Positions 41,999 to 49,904 of a DNA stretch of 64,000 nucleotides are shown piece after piece. The DNA is from Bradyrhizobium campsiandrae (GTDB lineage: Bacteria > Pseudomonadota > Alphaproteobacteria > Rhizobiales > Xanthobacteraceae): NCBI RefSeq assembly GCF_014529705.1, contig NZ_JAANIH010000020.1, positions 1 through 64,000 on the forward strand, given 5' to 3'. The notes under the pieces were generated by a model. It was not told the DNA's origin, did not search any database, and was given only the letters and a program-made list of their open reading frames with translations. How positions within the stretch are numbered: position 1 is the stretch's first letter; each line of letters opens with the position of its first letter. Made by a program: the position numbers and the translations under genes.

Positions 41999-43192
41999 CT
42001 ATCCGTTAAACGCAAACAGCTCGATCGGCTCGTTGAAACCGCGCACGGAATGCTTGCCGACGCGCTCCAGCTCGAACTGGCGATCCACCAGCTCCGCGAA
42101 GTCGCGCGACAGCAGCACCGGCTTGCCGATCTGCTTGGTGAGCGTCTCGAGACGCGAAGCCATGTTGACGGCGGGACCGATCACGGTGAAGTCGAGCCGG
42201 GAGGTCGAGCCGATATTGCCGTACATGACGTCGCCGACATGGATGCCGATGCCGTAATTCAGCGGCGCGCGGCCCGTGCCGTTGTTGCGTTCGTTCAGCG
42301 CGGCCATGGCTTGGCGCGCCTCCGTCACGGCGCGCAGCAGATTGGCGCAGGCGTCGGGCTCGCTCAGCGGGAAGATGGCGAGCAGGCCGTCGCCGATGAA
42401 TTTCAGGATCTCGCCGCCATGCCGCGCGATCGGATCGGACATTGCGTCGAAATAATCGTTGAGCAGATCGATGACGTCGTCGCGCGGCCAGTTGTCCGAG
42501 ATCTTGGTGAAATCGCGCAAATCGCAGATCATGATCGCGGCGCGCACCGTCGTTCCGGTGCCGCGCCTGGTCGCGCCGGCGAGGATCAGCTCGCCGGCAT
42601 GGGAGCCGACATAGGTCTCGAGCAGCGTGCGCGCGAGGCGGTTCTTGATGCGGATCTCGCTGACCAGCGCCAGCACCGGCAATACTTTCTTCAGCGCCGC
42701 GATATGCGAATCGTCGAAGCCGCCGCGGCGGTCGGTCGCGAAGGTGATGAGATGACGCTTGCCGAGCGTGTGATAGAGCGGCCAGGCCACATAGTCGGTC
42801 AGGCCTGCCGCCCGCATCTCGGCATAGAGGGCGTGCTTGCGGCCGAGCGCCGGGTCTCGCTCGAGGTTCTCGCGCACCTCGCTCGCGCCATCGACCATCT
42901 CGTTGGCGGGACTGCCGATATATTCGGACCGTCCCTGCACGTCGAAATCGATCCGCGAGATCTCCGCCTCATGCATGCCGTCGGACCACATGATCCGTGC
43001 GCCGAGCCATTGCGGGTGTTGGATCCGCACGTGAAGCGTCGCGCGCTTCAGCGGAATGCCTGCCTGCTGGAGGCGGATGCACATCTGCGCGAAGATATTG
43101 TCGATGAAGCGCTCGTCGCTCGTGCCGTTGGTCAGCCAATCGACGACGCCGTCGGACAGCGTGGGGGCATTGTTACCTGACGGCACGTTCAT
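41999..43192 (-). CDS. Class III adenylate/guanylate cyclase
   Basis: ATG 43192 is taken rather than the in-frame TTG at 43219, giving 397 residues. Residues 1-205 are an N-terminal sensor-like region often found in Bradyrhizobium cyclases. The catalytic domain runs from about 215: AIMICDLRDFTKISDNW (first metal Asp pair), GEILKFIGDGLLAIFPL (second) and NYGIGIHVGDVMYGNIGS, then VNMASRLETLTKQIGKP. No membrane helices are seen. It lies convergent with the LysR at 41008. Confidence 0.87.
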   Translation of the reverse strand: MNVPSGNNAPTLSDGVVDWLTNGTSDERFIDNIFAQMCIRLQQAGIPLKRATLHVRIQHPQWLGARIMWSDGMHEAEISRIDFDVQGRSEYIGSPANEMVDGASEVRENLERDPALGRKHALYAEMRAAGLTDYVAWPLYHTLGKRHLITFATDRRGGFDDSHIAALKKVLPVLALVSEIRIKNRLARTLLETYVGSHAGELILAGATRRGTGTTVRAAIMICDLRDFTKISDNWPRDDVIDLLNDYFDAMSDPIARHGGEILKFIGDGLLAIFPLSEPDACANLLRAVTEARQAMAALNERNNGTGRAPLNYGIGIHVGDVMYGNIGSTSRLDFTVIGPAVNMASRLETLTKQIGKPVLLSRDFAELVDRQFELERVGKHSVRGFNEPIELFAFNG

Positions 43193-43299
43193 ATGCTGCC
43201 TCTGGGCCGGCGATCTCAACTCGCGCAGATATCGTGTTTCGGCGCGGCCGCGTCAACCTGGCCAGTTGCCCGGATTGTGCGCATTCGCACGATCGCCGC

Positions 43300-43884
43300 T
43301 CAGCCGGTGAGCCGGATCGAGCCCAGCACCGCCAGTCCCGAGACGAAGCTCAGCCTCGATGCCACGGGGAGTTCGATCTTCAACGTATTGCCGCCGGAGA
43401 CGACAAATTGCTCGCCATTGAGACGAATGCCGCAATCGCCGGACACCGCGTACACGAGATGGGTGCCGGCGGACAATGGCCGCTCGCCGGGTTCCCTCAG
43501 CGCCGACAGCTCGATCTCCGCCGCTCCGCGCCGCGCCATCAGGTTGACGACCTCGACCGGGCCGGCTTCGAGCTCGGTCACGATCTCCATTTCGCCGGTA
43601 AAACGGATGGTGGTGAACGGCTCGCGCTCGTCGAACTCCTGCCCGGGCGCCCTCAGCACCAGACCACGCCCACCGACCACCATCTGCAGGCGGTCGATGC
43701 CCGGCATGTGGGAGAACGGCCCGGGCGCCACGATTGGCGTCGAGGCGAAGCGCCACAGCAGGCTGTCCCAATCCTTCGCTTTCGCGCCGGCGCGATGCGC
43801 GTCCGCGATATCGGTAAAGATGCCGCCACCATTCTTCCAGGGCGAGCGCGTGTAGTCTTCGGATTTCAGCAGCGTGGTCTTCAT
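43300..43884 (-). CDS. HutD-family protein
   Basis: The 194-residue protein is of the HutD type: MKTTLLKSEDYTRSPWKNGG, then DSLLWRFASTPIVAPGPFSH and MPGIDRLQMVVGGRGLVLRA. HutD is a bicupin often linked to histidine-utilisation operons, with a suggested role in limiting histidine breakdown. No other hut gene is seen nearby, so here it is an orphan. Confidence 0.85.
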   Translation of the reverse strand: MKTTLLKSEDYTRSPWKNGGGIFTDIADAHRAGAKAKDWDSLLWRFASTPIVAPGPFSHMPGIDRLQMVVGGRGLVLRAPGQEFDEREPFTTIRFTGEMEIVTELEAGPVEVVNLMARRGAAEIELSALREPGERPLSAGTHLVYAVSGDCGIRLNGEQFVVSGGNTLKIELPVASRLSFVSGLAVLGSIRLTG

Positions 43885-43942
43885 GAATCACATGGATAGC
43901 ATCCACATGCCGGCATGCGAAGCCTTCGTCGCCTGGATGGAG

Positions 43943-44788
43943 CTACATCCCGCTCAAGCCGCTGTCGACCGCCAATGTCTGGGCGGTGACGTAGACGCTT
44001 TCGTCCGACAGGAAGAACAGCACGGCATAGGCGATCTCCCACGCGGTCGCTTGTCGGCCGAACGGGATGTGGCCCTTGCCGCGGTTGGGACGGCCGGCGC
44101 CGGCTTCGCGGCCGTTGGGGGTGTCGACGAGGCCGGGATAGACGAGGTTGGCGCGGATGCCGCGGCGCGCGCCGAGATGAGCGATGTTGCGCATCAGGCC
44201 GCCGAGCGCGGCCTTCGACGAATCGTACACCGCCATCTGCGATCCCGCCTTCAGGGCGGCGATCGAGGAGATGAAGACGATGGCACTACCATTGTCGAAT
44301 CTGGGCAAGCCTGCGCGGCAGCACAACATGGGCCCGCGAACGTTGACGTCGTAGATCCTGTTCCACTCGTCGGGGCTTACGTTATCGAGCCCGGTCTTGC
44401 CGAAGGTGCCGATGTTCAGCACCATGCCGTCGAGACCGCCCATGACACGATGCGCCTCGTCGATCATGCGCTGGACATCGGCCTCCGAGGTCACGTCGGC
44501 CGCAATGGCAAAGCTCTCACCGCCTTCGTCGGTGATGCGCTTCACCGTCTGCTGCGCGGAGGCGTGGTTGAGATCGGCCACCGCAACCTTGGCGCCCTCG
44601 CGCGCGCACAAGATGCTCATGGCGCGACCGTTGCCGATCGGATCGGTGGCGGCATCGAACACACGCTGGCCGCCGCCGACGATCAGGATGCGGCGACCCT
44701 TGAGGCGTCCCCTGCCCGGTGCTTCGCCCAGCGATTCCGCACTCGGCGGGCGGACGTAACGCTCCGGCTTGCTCTCGGTGTCCGTCAT
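43943..44788 (-). CDS. Short-chain dehydrogenase/reductase with extended glycine loop
   Basis: ATG 44788 gives 281 residues; a GTG at 44797 abutting the upstream stop is also possible. The nucleotide loop is unusual: ILIVGGGQRVFDAATDPIGN, about eight residues longer than TGxxxGxG. Downstream features are standard: NIGTFGKTG, FISSIAALKAG (Ser) and YDSSKAALGG (Tyr, Lys). It ends near TAQTLAVDSGLSGM. It forms an operon with the carboxymuconolactone-decarboxylase-like gene upstream and probably with the TetR gene. Confidence 0.82.
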   Translation of the reverse strand: MTDTESKPERYVRPPSAESLGEAPGRGRLKGRRILIVGGGQRVFDAATDPIGNGRAMSILCAREGAKVAVADLNHASAQQTVKRITDEGGESFAIAADVTSEADVQRMIDEAHRVMGGLDGMVLNIGTFGKTGLDNVSPDEWNRIYDVNVRGPMLCCRAGLPRFDNGSAIVFISSIAALKAGSQMAVYDSSKAALGGLMRNIAHLGARRGIRANLVYPGLVDTPNGREAGAGRPNRGKGHIPFGRQATAWEIAYAVLFFLSDESVYVTAQTLAVDSGLSGM

Positions 44789-44797
44789 CTCCGCCAC

Positions 44798-45349
44798 CTA
44801 CTTCCTGCCGCCGTCATAGACCTTCATGCCGGCGGCGGGATCGAGATCGGTTTCGGTCGCCTCGGTGACACGTGCCATCATCATGTAGAAGCCGAGCGCG
44901 ACGATGGATTCGACGATCTCCTGATCGCTGAAATGTTTTCGCGCCGCCGCGAAGGTCGCCTCGGGCACGCGAACATTCTCGACCACCTCGCGGCCGAACT
45001 TGAGCAGCGCGCGCTCGGCTTCGCTCAGCGCAGCCGCGTCGTAATCGGCGCGCTCCACTGCATCCACCTGAGCTTGCGTGCAGCCGACGCCGAGCGCGAT
45101 CGGCACATGCTGACGCCACTCATAGGCGCCGCCTTCGAGCTGGGCGGCCTGCAGGATCAACAGCTCGCGGTTGACGGCCGAGAGCTTCTGCTTGTGCAGG
45201 ATCGAATTGCCGAGCCGCATCGCCGGGATCATGTTGGCCTGCGCATGCGCCATCATGCGAAAAATGTTGAGCTTGACCGGCATGCGGTCGAACGAGGTGC
45301 GGATGTCGCCGCTCGTCGTCTCCGGATCAATCAGGGGCAGCCTTGCCAC
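44798..45349 (-). CDS. Carboxymuconolactone decarboxylase (AhpD-like) family protein
   Basis: The start is placed at GTG 45349, six bases after GGAG; an upstream GTG at 45388 would sit deeper inside the TetR gene. The 183-residue protein has the CMD core HKQKLSAVNRELLILQAAQL and YEWRQHVPIALGVGCTQAQV. The CxxC pair of peroxidase-type AhpD is absent, so it is not an AhpD-type peroxidase; a decarboxylase or isomerase role is possible. Its start overlaps the TetR stop by 23 bases, so both are coupled. Confidence 0.82.
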   Translation of the reverse strand: MARLPLIDPETTSGDIRTSFDRMPVKLNIFRMMAHAQANMIPAMRLGNSILHKQKLSAVNRELLILQAAQLEGGAYEWRQHVPIALGVGCTQAQVDAVERADYDAAALSEAERALLKFGREVVENVRVPEATFAAARKHFSDQEIVESIVALGFYMMMARVTEATETDLDPAAGMKVYDGGRK

Positions 45350-46028
45350 GGTTCTCTCCCTTGGGTCTTGGTTTCTTGTTATCGTCACGCCCGCTATTCA
45401 CCCCGATCAACGACAGGAAGAAGACGAGATAGCGGTCGATCGCCTCGATCACCTTCGGCCGCGGCGACGGGGTCGCGCCCATCACATAATGCTCGAGGCG
45501 AATGTAGATGAGCCCGGCGGCGAACAGCCGCGCGGTCTCGCGTGGATCTGATGTCGAGACCAGGCCCGCGAGCGCAAAGCCACGGAAATAATCCGTCATC
45601 AAGCGCTGCTCCCGCGCATAGAACTGATCGGCAAACTTGGCGCGGATGCCGGGCACGCGATTGCGCTCGGCGGTGATGACTTTCTGAAATTGGTGCTCGC
45701 GCGGGTCGGACCATTGCTCGACGAGATCGAGCGCGAACTGCCGACAGAATGCGGCGGGCTGGCGCGCGAGCTGCTTGTAGCGCGGCTCTTCCAGCCGGCT
45801 CGCGGAGCTGGCCGGGCCATGCTCGGCCACGATCGCTTCCAGGATCGCGGCCTTGCCGGAGAAGTGGTTGTAGAGGCTGCTCTCGCGAATGCCGACGCGG
45901 CGCGCCAGTTCGCGCATCGAGGCCCCGCCATAGCCGCTCTGCGCGAACAGATCGAGCGCTTCGCCCAGGATGCGCTCGCGCGTGGTGAGCGCCGCCGCAT
46001 CCGCCGCGCTGGTGGTGGGGAGAGCCAT
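45327..46028 (-). CDS. TetR/AcrR-family transcriptional regulator
   Basis: The 233-residue protein has a TetR HTH: ILGEALDLFAQSGYGGASMR, ELARRVGIRESSLYNHFSGK. It is followed by a ligand-binding domain ending in a basic tail (KKPRPKGENRGK). ATG 46028 lies five bases from a perfect 32-base palindrome that is its probable operator. The gene is divergent from the TTT receptor at 46122 and coupled to the CMD and SDR genes, so it should autoregulate both transcripts. Confidence 0.87.
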   Translation of the reverse strand: MALPTTSAADAAALTTRERILGEALDLFAQSGYGGASMRELARRVGIRESSLYNHFSGKAAILEAIVAEHGPASSASRLEEPRYKQLARQPAAFCRQFALDLVEQWSDPREHQFQKVITAERNRVPGIRAKFADQFYAREQRLMTDYFRGFALAGLVSTSDPRETARLFAAGLIYIRLEHYVMGATPSPRPKVIEAIDRYLVFFLSLIGVNSGRDDNKKPRPKGENRGKAAPD

Positions 46029-46032
46029 GAGG

Positions 46033-46064
46033 ATTGACTAACGAACGATCGTTCGTTAGTCAAT
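46033..46064. promoter_or_regulatory. Perfect 32-bp palindromic operator for the divergent TetR
   Basis: The site reads identically on both strands: half-site ATTGACTAACGAACGA joined to its complement. It lies between the TetR start (46028) and the receptor gene (46122). TTGACT occurs on both strands at the edges and could act as -35 elements, so repressor binding would block both promoters. Confidence 0.8.
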
Positions 46065-46121
46065 CGGACGACCTTCAATTCCGCGCACTCAAGACGCGGA
46101 GGTCATCAGGGAGACGACGTC

Positions 46122-47129
46122 ATGGCGCGCTTCGCTCAGTCTCTGCCCGTGCGGCAGGCCATCCCGAAGCTGCGCATCCTAGCGATGTCGCTGCTGGCAA
46201 TGGCGGTGACCTTGCCGGCGCGCGCCGAGGACCCGACGGCCTATCCCACCCACAAGATCAGGATGCTGCTGCCTTACGCAGCCGGCGGTGGCGGCGACGT
46301 CATCGGCCGGCTGCTCGCCGACAGGATGGGCAAGACGCTGGGACAGAGCATCTATATCGAGAACCACACCGGCGCGGCCGGCACGCTCGGCACGCAGATG
46401 GTCGCGACCTCCGCGAATGACGGCTACACCATCACGGTCGGCGGCATGACCACGCATGTGCTGGCGCCGGCGATCTATCCGAAGCTGCCCTACGATTCAA
46501 TCAAGGACTTCACGACCATCGGCCGCATCGGGACGTCCTCGATCATGTTGGTGGCCACCAAAGACTTTGCCGCCAACGACATCAAGGGGCTGATCGCCCT
46601 CGCCAGGAACGGCGAGCCGATCCAGTACGGCAGCTGGGGCATCGGCTCGACCGGGCAGTTCTGCGCGGAAATCCTGATGCAGCAGACCGGCATCAAGATG
46701 GAGCACGTGCCGTTCAACGGCATCGCAAAGCTCGCCGGCGATCTGCTCGGCGGCCACATCTCGCTGGCGACGCTCGACATGGCAACCGCAACGCCGCTGG
46801 TGAAGGACGGCTCGATCAAGGCTCTCGCCGCCTGTGGCGAGCGCTCGCCAAGCCTGCCCGACGTTGCGACCTATCGTGAGCAGGGCGTGCCGTTCGACCG
46901 CAGCCTGTCCTGGGCGATGTACGCGCCCGCGGGCCTCGCTCCACCGATCGCCGCAAAACTGTCGGCGGCCTTGAAGGACGCGCTCGGCGATGCCGAGGTG
47001 AAGGAGAAGCTCCTGGCGCTCGGCATCACGCCGCAATTCGTGCCCGGCGACGAACAGCGCGACATCAACGCGCGCGACATCGCAGCCTGGAAGCGGGTTG
47101 CCAAGGACGCCGGCATCGAGGTGAAGTGA
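46122..47129 (+). CDS. Tripartite tricarboxylate transporter receptor (Bug/TctC family)
   Basis: The 335-residue precursor has a signal peptide with cleavage near LPARAE. The Bug fold is indicated by IRMLLPYAAGGGGDVIGRLL, IENHTGAAGTLGTQMVA, PYDSIKDFTTIGRIG and VPFNGIAKLAGDLLGGHI. Bug proteins bind carboxylates for TctAB permeases, none of which is in the window. Many are solitary sensors or partners of distant permeases. Transcription is probably repressed by the adjacent TetR. Confidence 0.88.
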   Translation: MARFAQSLPVRQAIPKLRILAMSLLAMAVTLPARAEDPTAYPTHKIRMLLPYAAGGGGDVIGRLLADRMGKTLGQSIYIENHTGAAGTLGTQMVATSANDGYTITVGGMTTHVLAPAIYPKLPYDSIKDFTTIGRIGTSSIMLVATKDFAANDIKGLIALARNGEPIQYGSWGIGSTGQFCAEILMQQTGIKMEHVPFNGIAKLAGDLLGGHISLATLDMATATPLVKDGSIKALAACGERSPSLPDVATYREQGVPFDRSLSWAMYAPAGLAPPIAAKLSAALKDALGDAEVKEKLLALGITPQFVPGDEQRDINARDIAAWKRVAKDAGIEVK

Positions 47130-47157
47130 GCAGGAACGTGGCGCGAAGCCTTGCGTG

Positions 47158-47281
47158 CGGCCATCCTTCGAGACGCCGCCTACGGCGGGCCCTCAGGATG
47201 AGGTCCCGTTTTGCGGCGAGATATCAGACCCTCATGGTGAGGAGCCCGCCAAAGCGGGCGTCTCGAACCATGCAGGCCGAG
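47158..47281. repeat. Long imperfect palindromic intergenic repeat
   Basis: Two stem-loops are nested in a larger inverted repeat. The outer arms are GGCCATCCTTCGAGACGC and GCGTCTCGAACCATGCAGGCC. The inner parts are GCCGCCTACGGCGGGC with a CTCAGGATGAGG, and CCCTCATGGTGAGGAG with GCCCGCCAAAGCGGGC. I recall this as a common Bradyrhizobium/Rhodopseudomonas intergenic element. It lies between the TTT receptor and the VOC gene. Confidence 0.65.
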
Positions 47282-47331
47282 TTCGTCCGGCAGCCCCGCG
47301 CTGTCATGTACGATGGAAAGGGAGCGCGGGC

Positions 47332-47871
47332 ATGAGCCGCATCTTCGGCGCGGTGCGCCAGAACGGATATGTGGTGCGGGACATTCACGCCGCGATGAAG
47401 CACTGGATCGAGGTGATGGGCGTCGGCCCCTGGTACTACATGGACCGCGTCGCAACCGATTGGTTCCGCCATCGCGGCCAGGATTCTGCGGTCGAGATGA
47501 GCATCGCGCTGGCCAATTCCGGCGATCTCCAGATCGAACTGATCCAGCAGCGCAACGACGCGCCCTCGCTGTACAAGGAGTTTCTGGACGCCGGGCACGA
47601 GGGCCTGCAGCACATGTCCTATTGGAGCCACGACTACCAGGCGCTCTACGACAAGGCACTCCGGCTCGGCTACAGAATCGGCCATGAGGGCCAGATCGGC
47701 GGCGACAAGGGACGCTTCGCCTATTTCGACACGCAGGCCCATCCCGGCACGATCATCGAGATCTCCGACATCAGCGGCACCAAGGGGCCGTTCTTCGAGA
47801 AGGTGAGGCAGGCGGCTCTGAGCTGGGACGGCACACGCCCGATCCGCGAGGTCGGCGGCAGGACGTCGTAG
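47332..47871 (+). CDS. VOC-superfamily protein (methylmalonyl-CoA epimerase-like)
   Basis: ATG 47332 follows GGGAGCGCGGGC; the longer frame crosses the repeat and is rejected. The 179-residue protein has RQNGYVVRDIHAAMKHWIEV, QIELIQQRNDAPSLYKEFLD, GLQHMSYWSHDYQAL and GTIIEISDISG, with His/Glu positions for one metal site. Similar proteins are annotated as glyoxalase or epimerase. No partner gene identifies its substrate. Confidence 0.78.
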   Translation: MSRIFGAVRQNGYVVRDIHAAMKHWIEVMGVGPWYYMDRVATDWFRHRGQDSAVEMSIALANSGDLQIELIQQRNDAPSLYKEFLDAGHEGLQHMSYWSHDYQALYDKALRLGYRIGHEGQIGGDKGRFAYFDTQAHPGTIIEISDISGTKGPFFEKVRQAALSWDGTRPIREVGGRTS

Positions 47872-47938
47872 GGTCACGAGGCGATCCGGAGACGCCACGG
47901 CTCCGGACCGGTTGAAGCCAAGATTCAGGCGCTGGTGA

Positions 47939-47978
47939 TCACGGCAAGGCCGTGACGTCGGGACCCCGCCGGGGTCCC
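47939..47978. terminator. Two adjacent stem-loops between convergent genes
   Basis: TCACGGC-AAG-GCCGTGA (47939-47955) and GGGACCCC-GCC-GGGGTCCC (47960-47978) are perfect hairpins nine bases before the L,D-transpeptidase stop and 67 bases after the VOC stop. No U-tract follows, so they may act as a bidirectional block or an mRNA-stabilising structure. Confidence 0.5.
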
Positions 47979-47987
47979 AGCACGCGC

Positions 47988-49559
47988 CTACCAAAAGCTC
48001 CGCTGCATCGGCTGCACCGACTGATAGTACTGGTACTGCCCGCCGCCGCGCCGGCGCGGGCTGACCGGCTGCGGATTGGGATCGCGCTGCCCAAAGAAGA
48101 AGAAGCCATTGCCGCCGAAGCCGTTGCCGCCCCAGCCATCGTCACTGGCCATTTCCACCGGCGGCGCGGTCGGCTTGCGGGTAATGAAGCCGCCCTGCGG
48201 GTGGTTGCTCAGCACCGCAACGAACTCGGTGCGGTAGTTGGTCTCGGCGCTCAAGGGCTCGTCCGAGATGATGATCGACGAACGCGGCAATGCGGTCGGG
48301 CCGATGCGATCCCACACCTCCTGCGGAATCGTGATGCGGTCGAGCGCATTTTTGGCGTTGTCGCCTTCGTCGATGCTGACGACGCTCCAGCGCAGGCCCG
48401 TATCGTTCTTCGCCATCGCGGTGAAGATATGCGTGCCGAGCGGCTGGTCGGGATTGCGGATGGTGACGGGGACCTCGATGCTGGTGTCGAACACCTCGCC
48501 GCCGCCATCCGGCGCCGGCTTGTGGGTGTTGCGCCGCACGTAGAGCTTCTGCGTCGCGCGGCTGATGTAGACCGAGACCGGCTCGAGCGCGAGCTTGGCA
48601 TCCGTCGCAGCCTTCACGGCATCGGCCTTCTTGGCTGCGGCGGCCTTGGCGGCCTCCTTGGTGGCGGCAACCGCATCGCGCTTGGGCTGCGCCGCGGCCT
48701 TGGCGGCGTCGAGCTGGGTTGCGGCATCTGCGGCCTTGGTCGCGGCCTTCTGTTTCAATTCGTCGGCCTTCGCCTTGGCCTGGTCGTTCTTGGCATTCGC
48801 GACCAGCTTGTCGGCATAGGCATTCTCGGAATCGGCGCGCGCCTTCTGCTGCTCGAGCTTGCGCAGCAAGGCCGGGATTGATTGCGCATCTTTCGCCGCC
48901 GCAGATGCGACCTTCTTGGCTTCATCGGCGGCCTGGACGGCCTCGTCCGCCTCTGCCGACAGCTTGTCGGCCCGCGCGGGCGCCGCCGCAATGGCCTCCC
49001 GGCTCGGCACGAACAGCGAAGGATGCGAGAAATCGGCCGGCGCTGCGTCGTTCGGCGAGATGATCACCCGCATGCCGATATTGGTCTTGTCGAACAGGCT
49101 CTCGGCGAAGCCGAAGGGCATGCGCACGCAGCCATGCGAGGCCGCGTAGCCCGGCAGCGGCCCACCATGGAGCGCAATGCCATTCCAGGTGATGCGCTGC
49201 ATGTTCGGCATCCAGGCATCGTCGTACATGGACGAGTGGTGATCCTTGTCCTTCTCGACCACGGCGAAGACGCCGGCCGGCGTCTCGCGGCCGGTCGTGC
49301 CGGTCGAGACCGGCGCGCGCAGGATCCAGCCCTCCGAATCATAGAATGTCACCTGCTGGCTCTTGATCGACACGATCGCCATGATCGGCTCGCCGGCCTC
49401 GCGCGGCGCCACGGCCTCGACGGTCTGGCGCGGCTGCTTGGCGGCCAGGGCCTGGCCAGGGGCGGCGAGCACCAGCGCCGCCGCGAACATGACAATTCCG
49501 GGGGGGCCCCAACGCCGCATCGCACGATTGGATTGCGCCGTCGTCATCAGGTCTTTCAT
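47988..49559 (-). CDS. L,D-transpeptidase (YkuD) with long Ala-rich coiled coil and second Cys-less domain
   Basis: The start is ATG 49559, giving 523 residues. A signal sequence or N-terminal anchor (GIVMFAAALVLAAPGQALAA) is followed by a YkuD domain. The catalytic motif H131 ... SHGCVRMP with Cys144 is intact, so it should make 3-3 crosslinks or attach proteins to peptidoglycan. Residues ~190-330 are Ala/Lys-rich and likely coiled coil. From about 335 a second YkuD-like region appears (VSVYISRATQKLYVRRNTHK ... PLGTHIFTAMAKND), but no SHGC motif remains. The C-terminus is Gly/Phe- and Gln-rich. Confidence 0.82.
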   Translation of the reverse strand: MKDLMTTAQSNRAMRRWGPPGIVMFAAALVLAAPGQALAAKQPRQTVEAVAPREAGEPIMAIVSIKSQQVTFYDSEGWILRAPVSTGTTGRETPAGVFAVVEKDKDHHSSMYDDAWMPNMQRITWNGIALHGGPLPGYAASHGCVRMPFGFAESLFDKTNIGMRVIISPNDAAPADFSHPSLFVPSREAIAAAPARADKLSAEADEAVQAADEAKKVASAAAKDAQSIPALLRKLEQQKARADSENAYADKLVANAKNDQAKAKADELKQKAATKAADAATQLDAAKAAAQPKRDAVAATKEAAKAAAAKKADAVKAATDAKLALEPVSVYISRATQKLYVRRNTHKPAPDGGGEVFDTSIEVPVTIRNPDQPLGTHIFTAMAKNDTGLRWSVVSIDEGDNAKNALDRITIPQEVWDRIGPTALPRSSIIISDEPLSAETNYRTEFVAVLSNHPQGGFITRKPTAPPVEMASDDGWGGNGFGGNGFFFFGQRDPNPQPVSPRRRGGGQYQYYQSVQPMQRSFW

Positions 49560-49904
49560 GCCATTCCCCGATTGCCTGTCCAAATTTGGTTCATCATCGA
49601 TCAGATTGCGATCTTTGGATTAAGAAATCGCAGCCACCATCCGTTCCGTTTCCGGCGATATCAGGTCCGTTCCGGCGACGAAACTCCTCATATACGAGGG
49701 TCCGTGCGGGCGGAAGGGCAGTCGGTCGCCGGAGCTGGCTCGGAGCCCGCGGGTGTGCTGCGGCGGAATGTCAGCCCTCGGAGGGACCGGCCGAGGGTGT
49801 GACGGGAATCACATAGGCAGCCCAACCAGATGGTTTTGATGTCCATTGCATTTTTGTGACGCAGCCCACAGAGGCCGGCAGGGCCCGCTGCTAGCTTCGC
49901 GTGC
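49560..49904. other. Gene-free divergent spacer between the L,D-transpeptidase and PstS
   Basis: No gene is supported. The spacer must hold both promoters. I found no convincing PHO box; TTTTTGTGACG at about 49852-49862 is at most a partial match. Confidence 0.35.

Noticed and set aside
43874..45511. 545-codon plus-strand open frame
   Set aside because: It spans the antisense of three well-supported minus-strand genes (SDR, CMD, TetR) and has no recognisable domain.
49852..49862. PHO box before pstS
   Set aside because: Only one partial TGTGAC-type half-site is present and no second half at the expected spacing.
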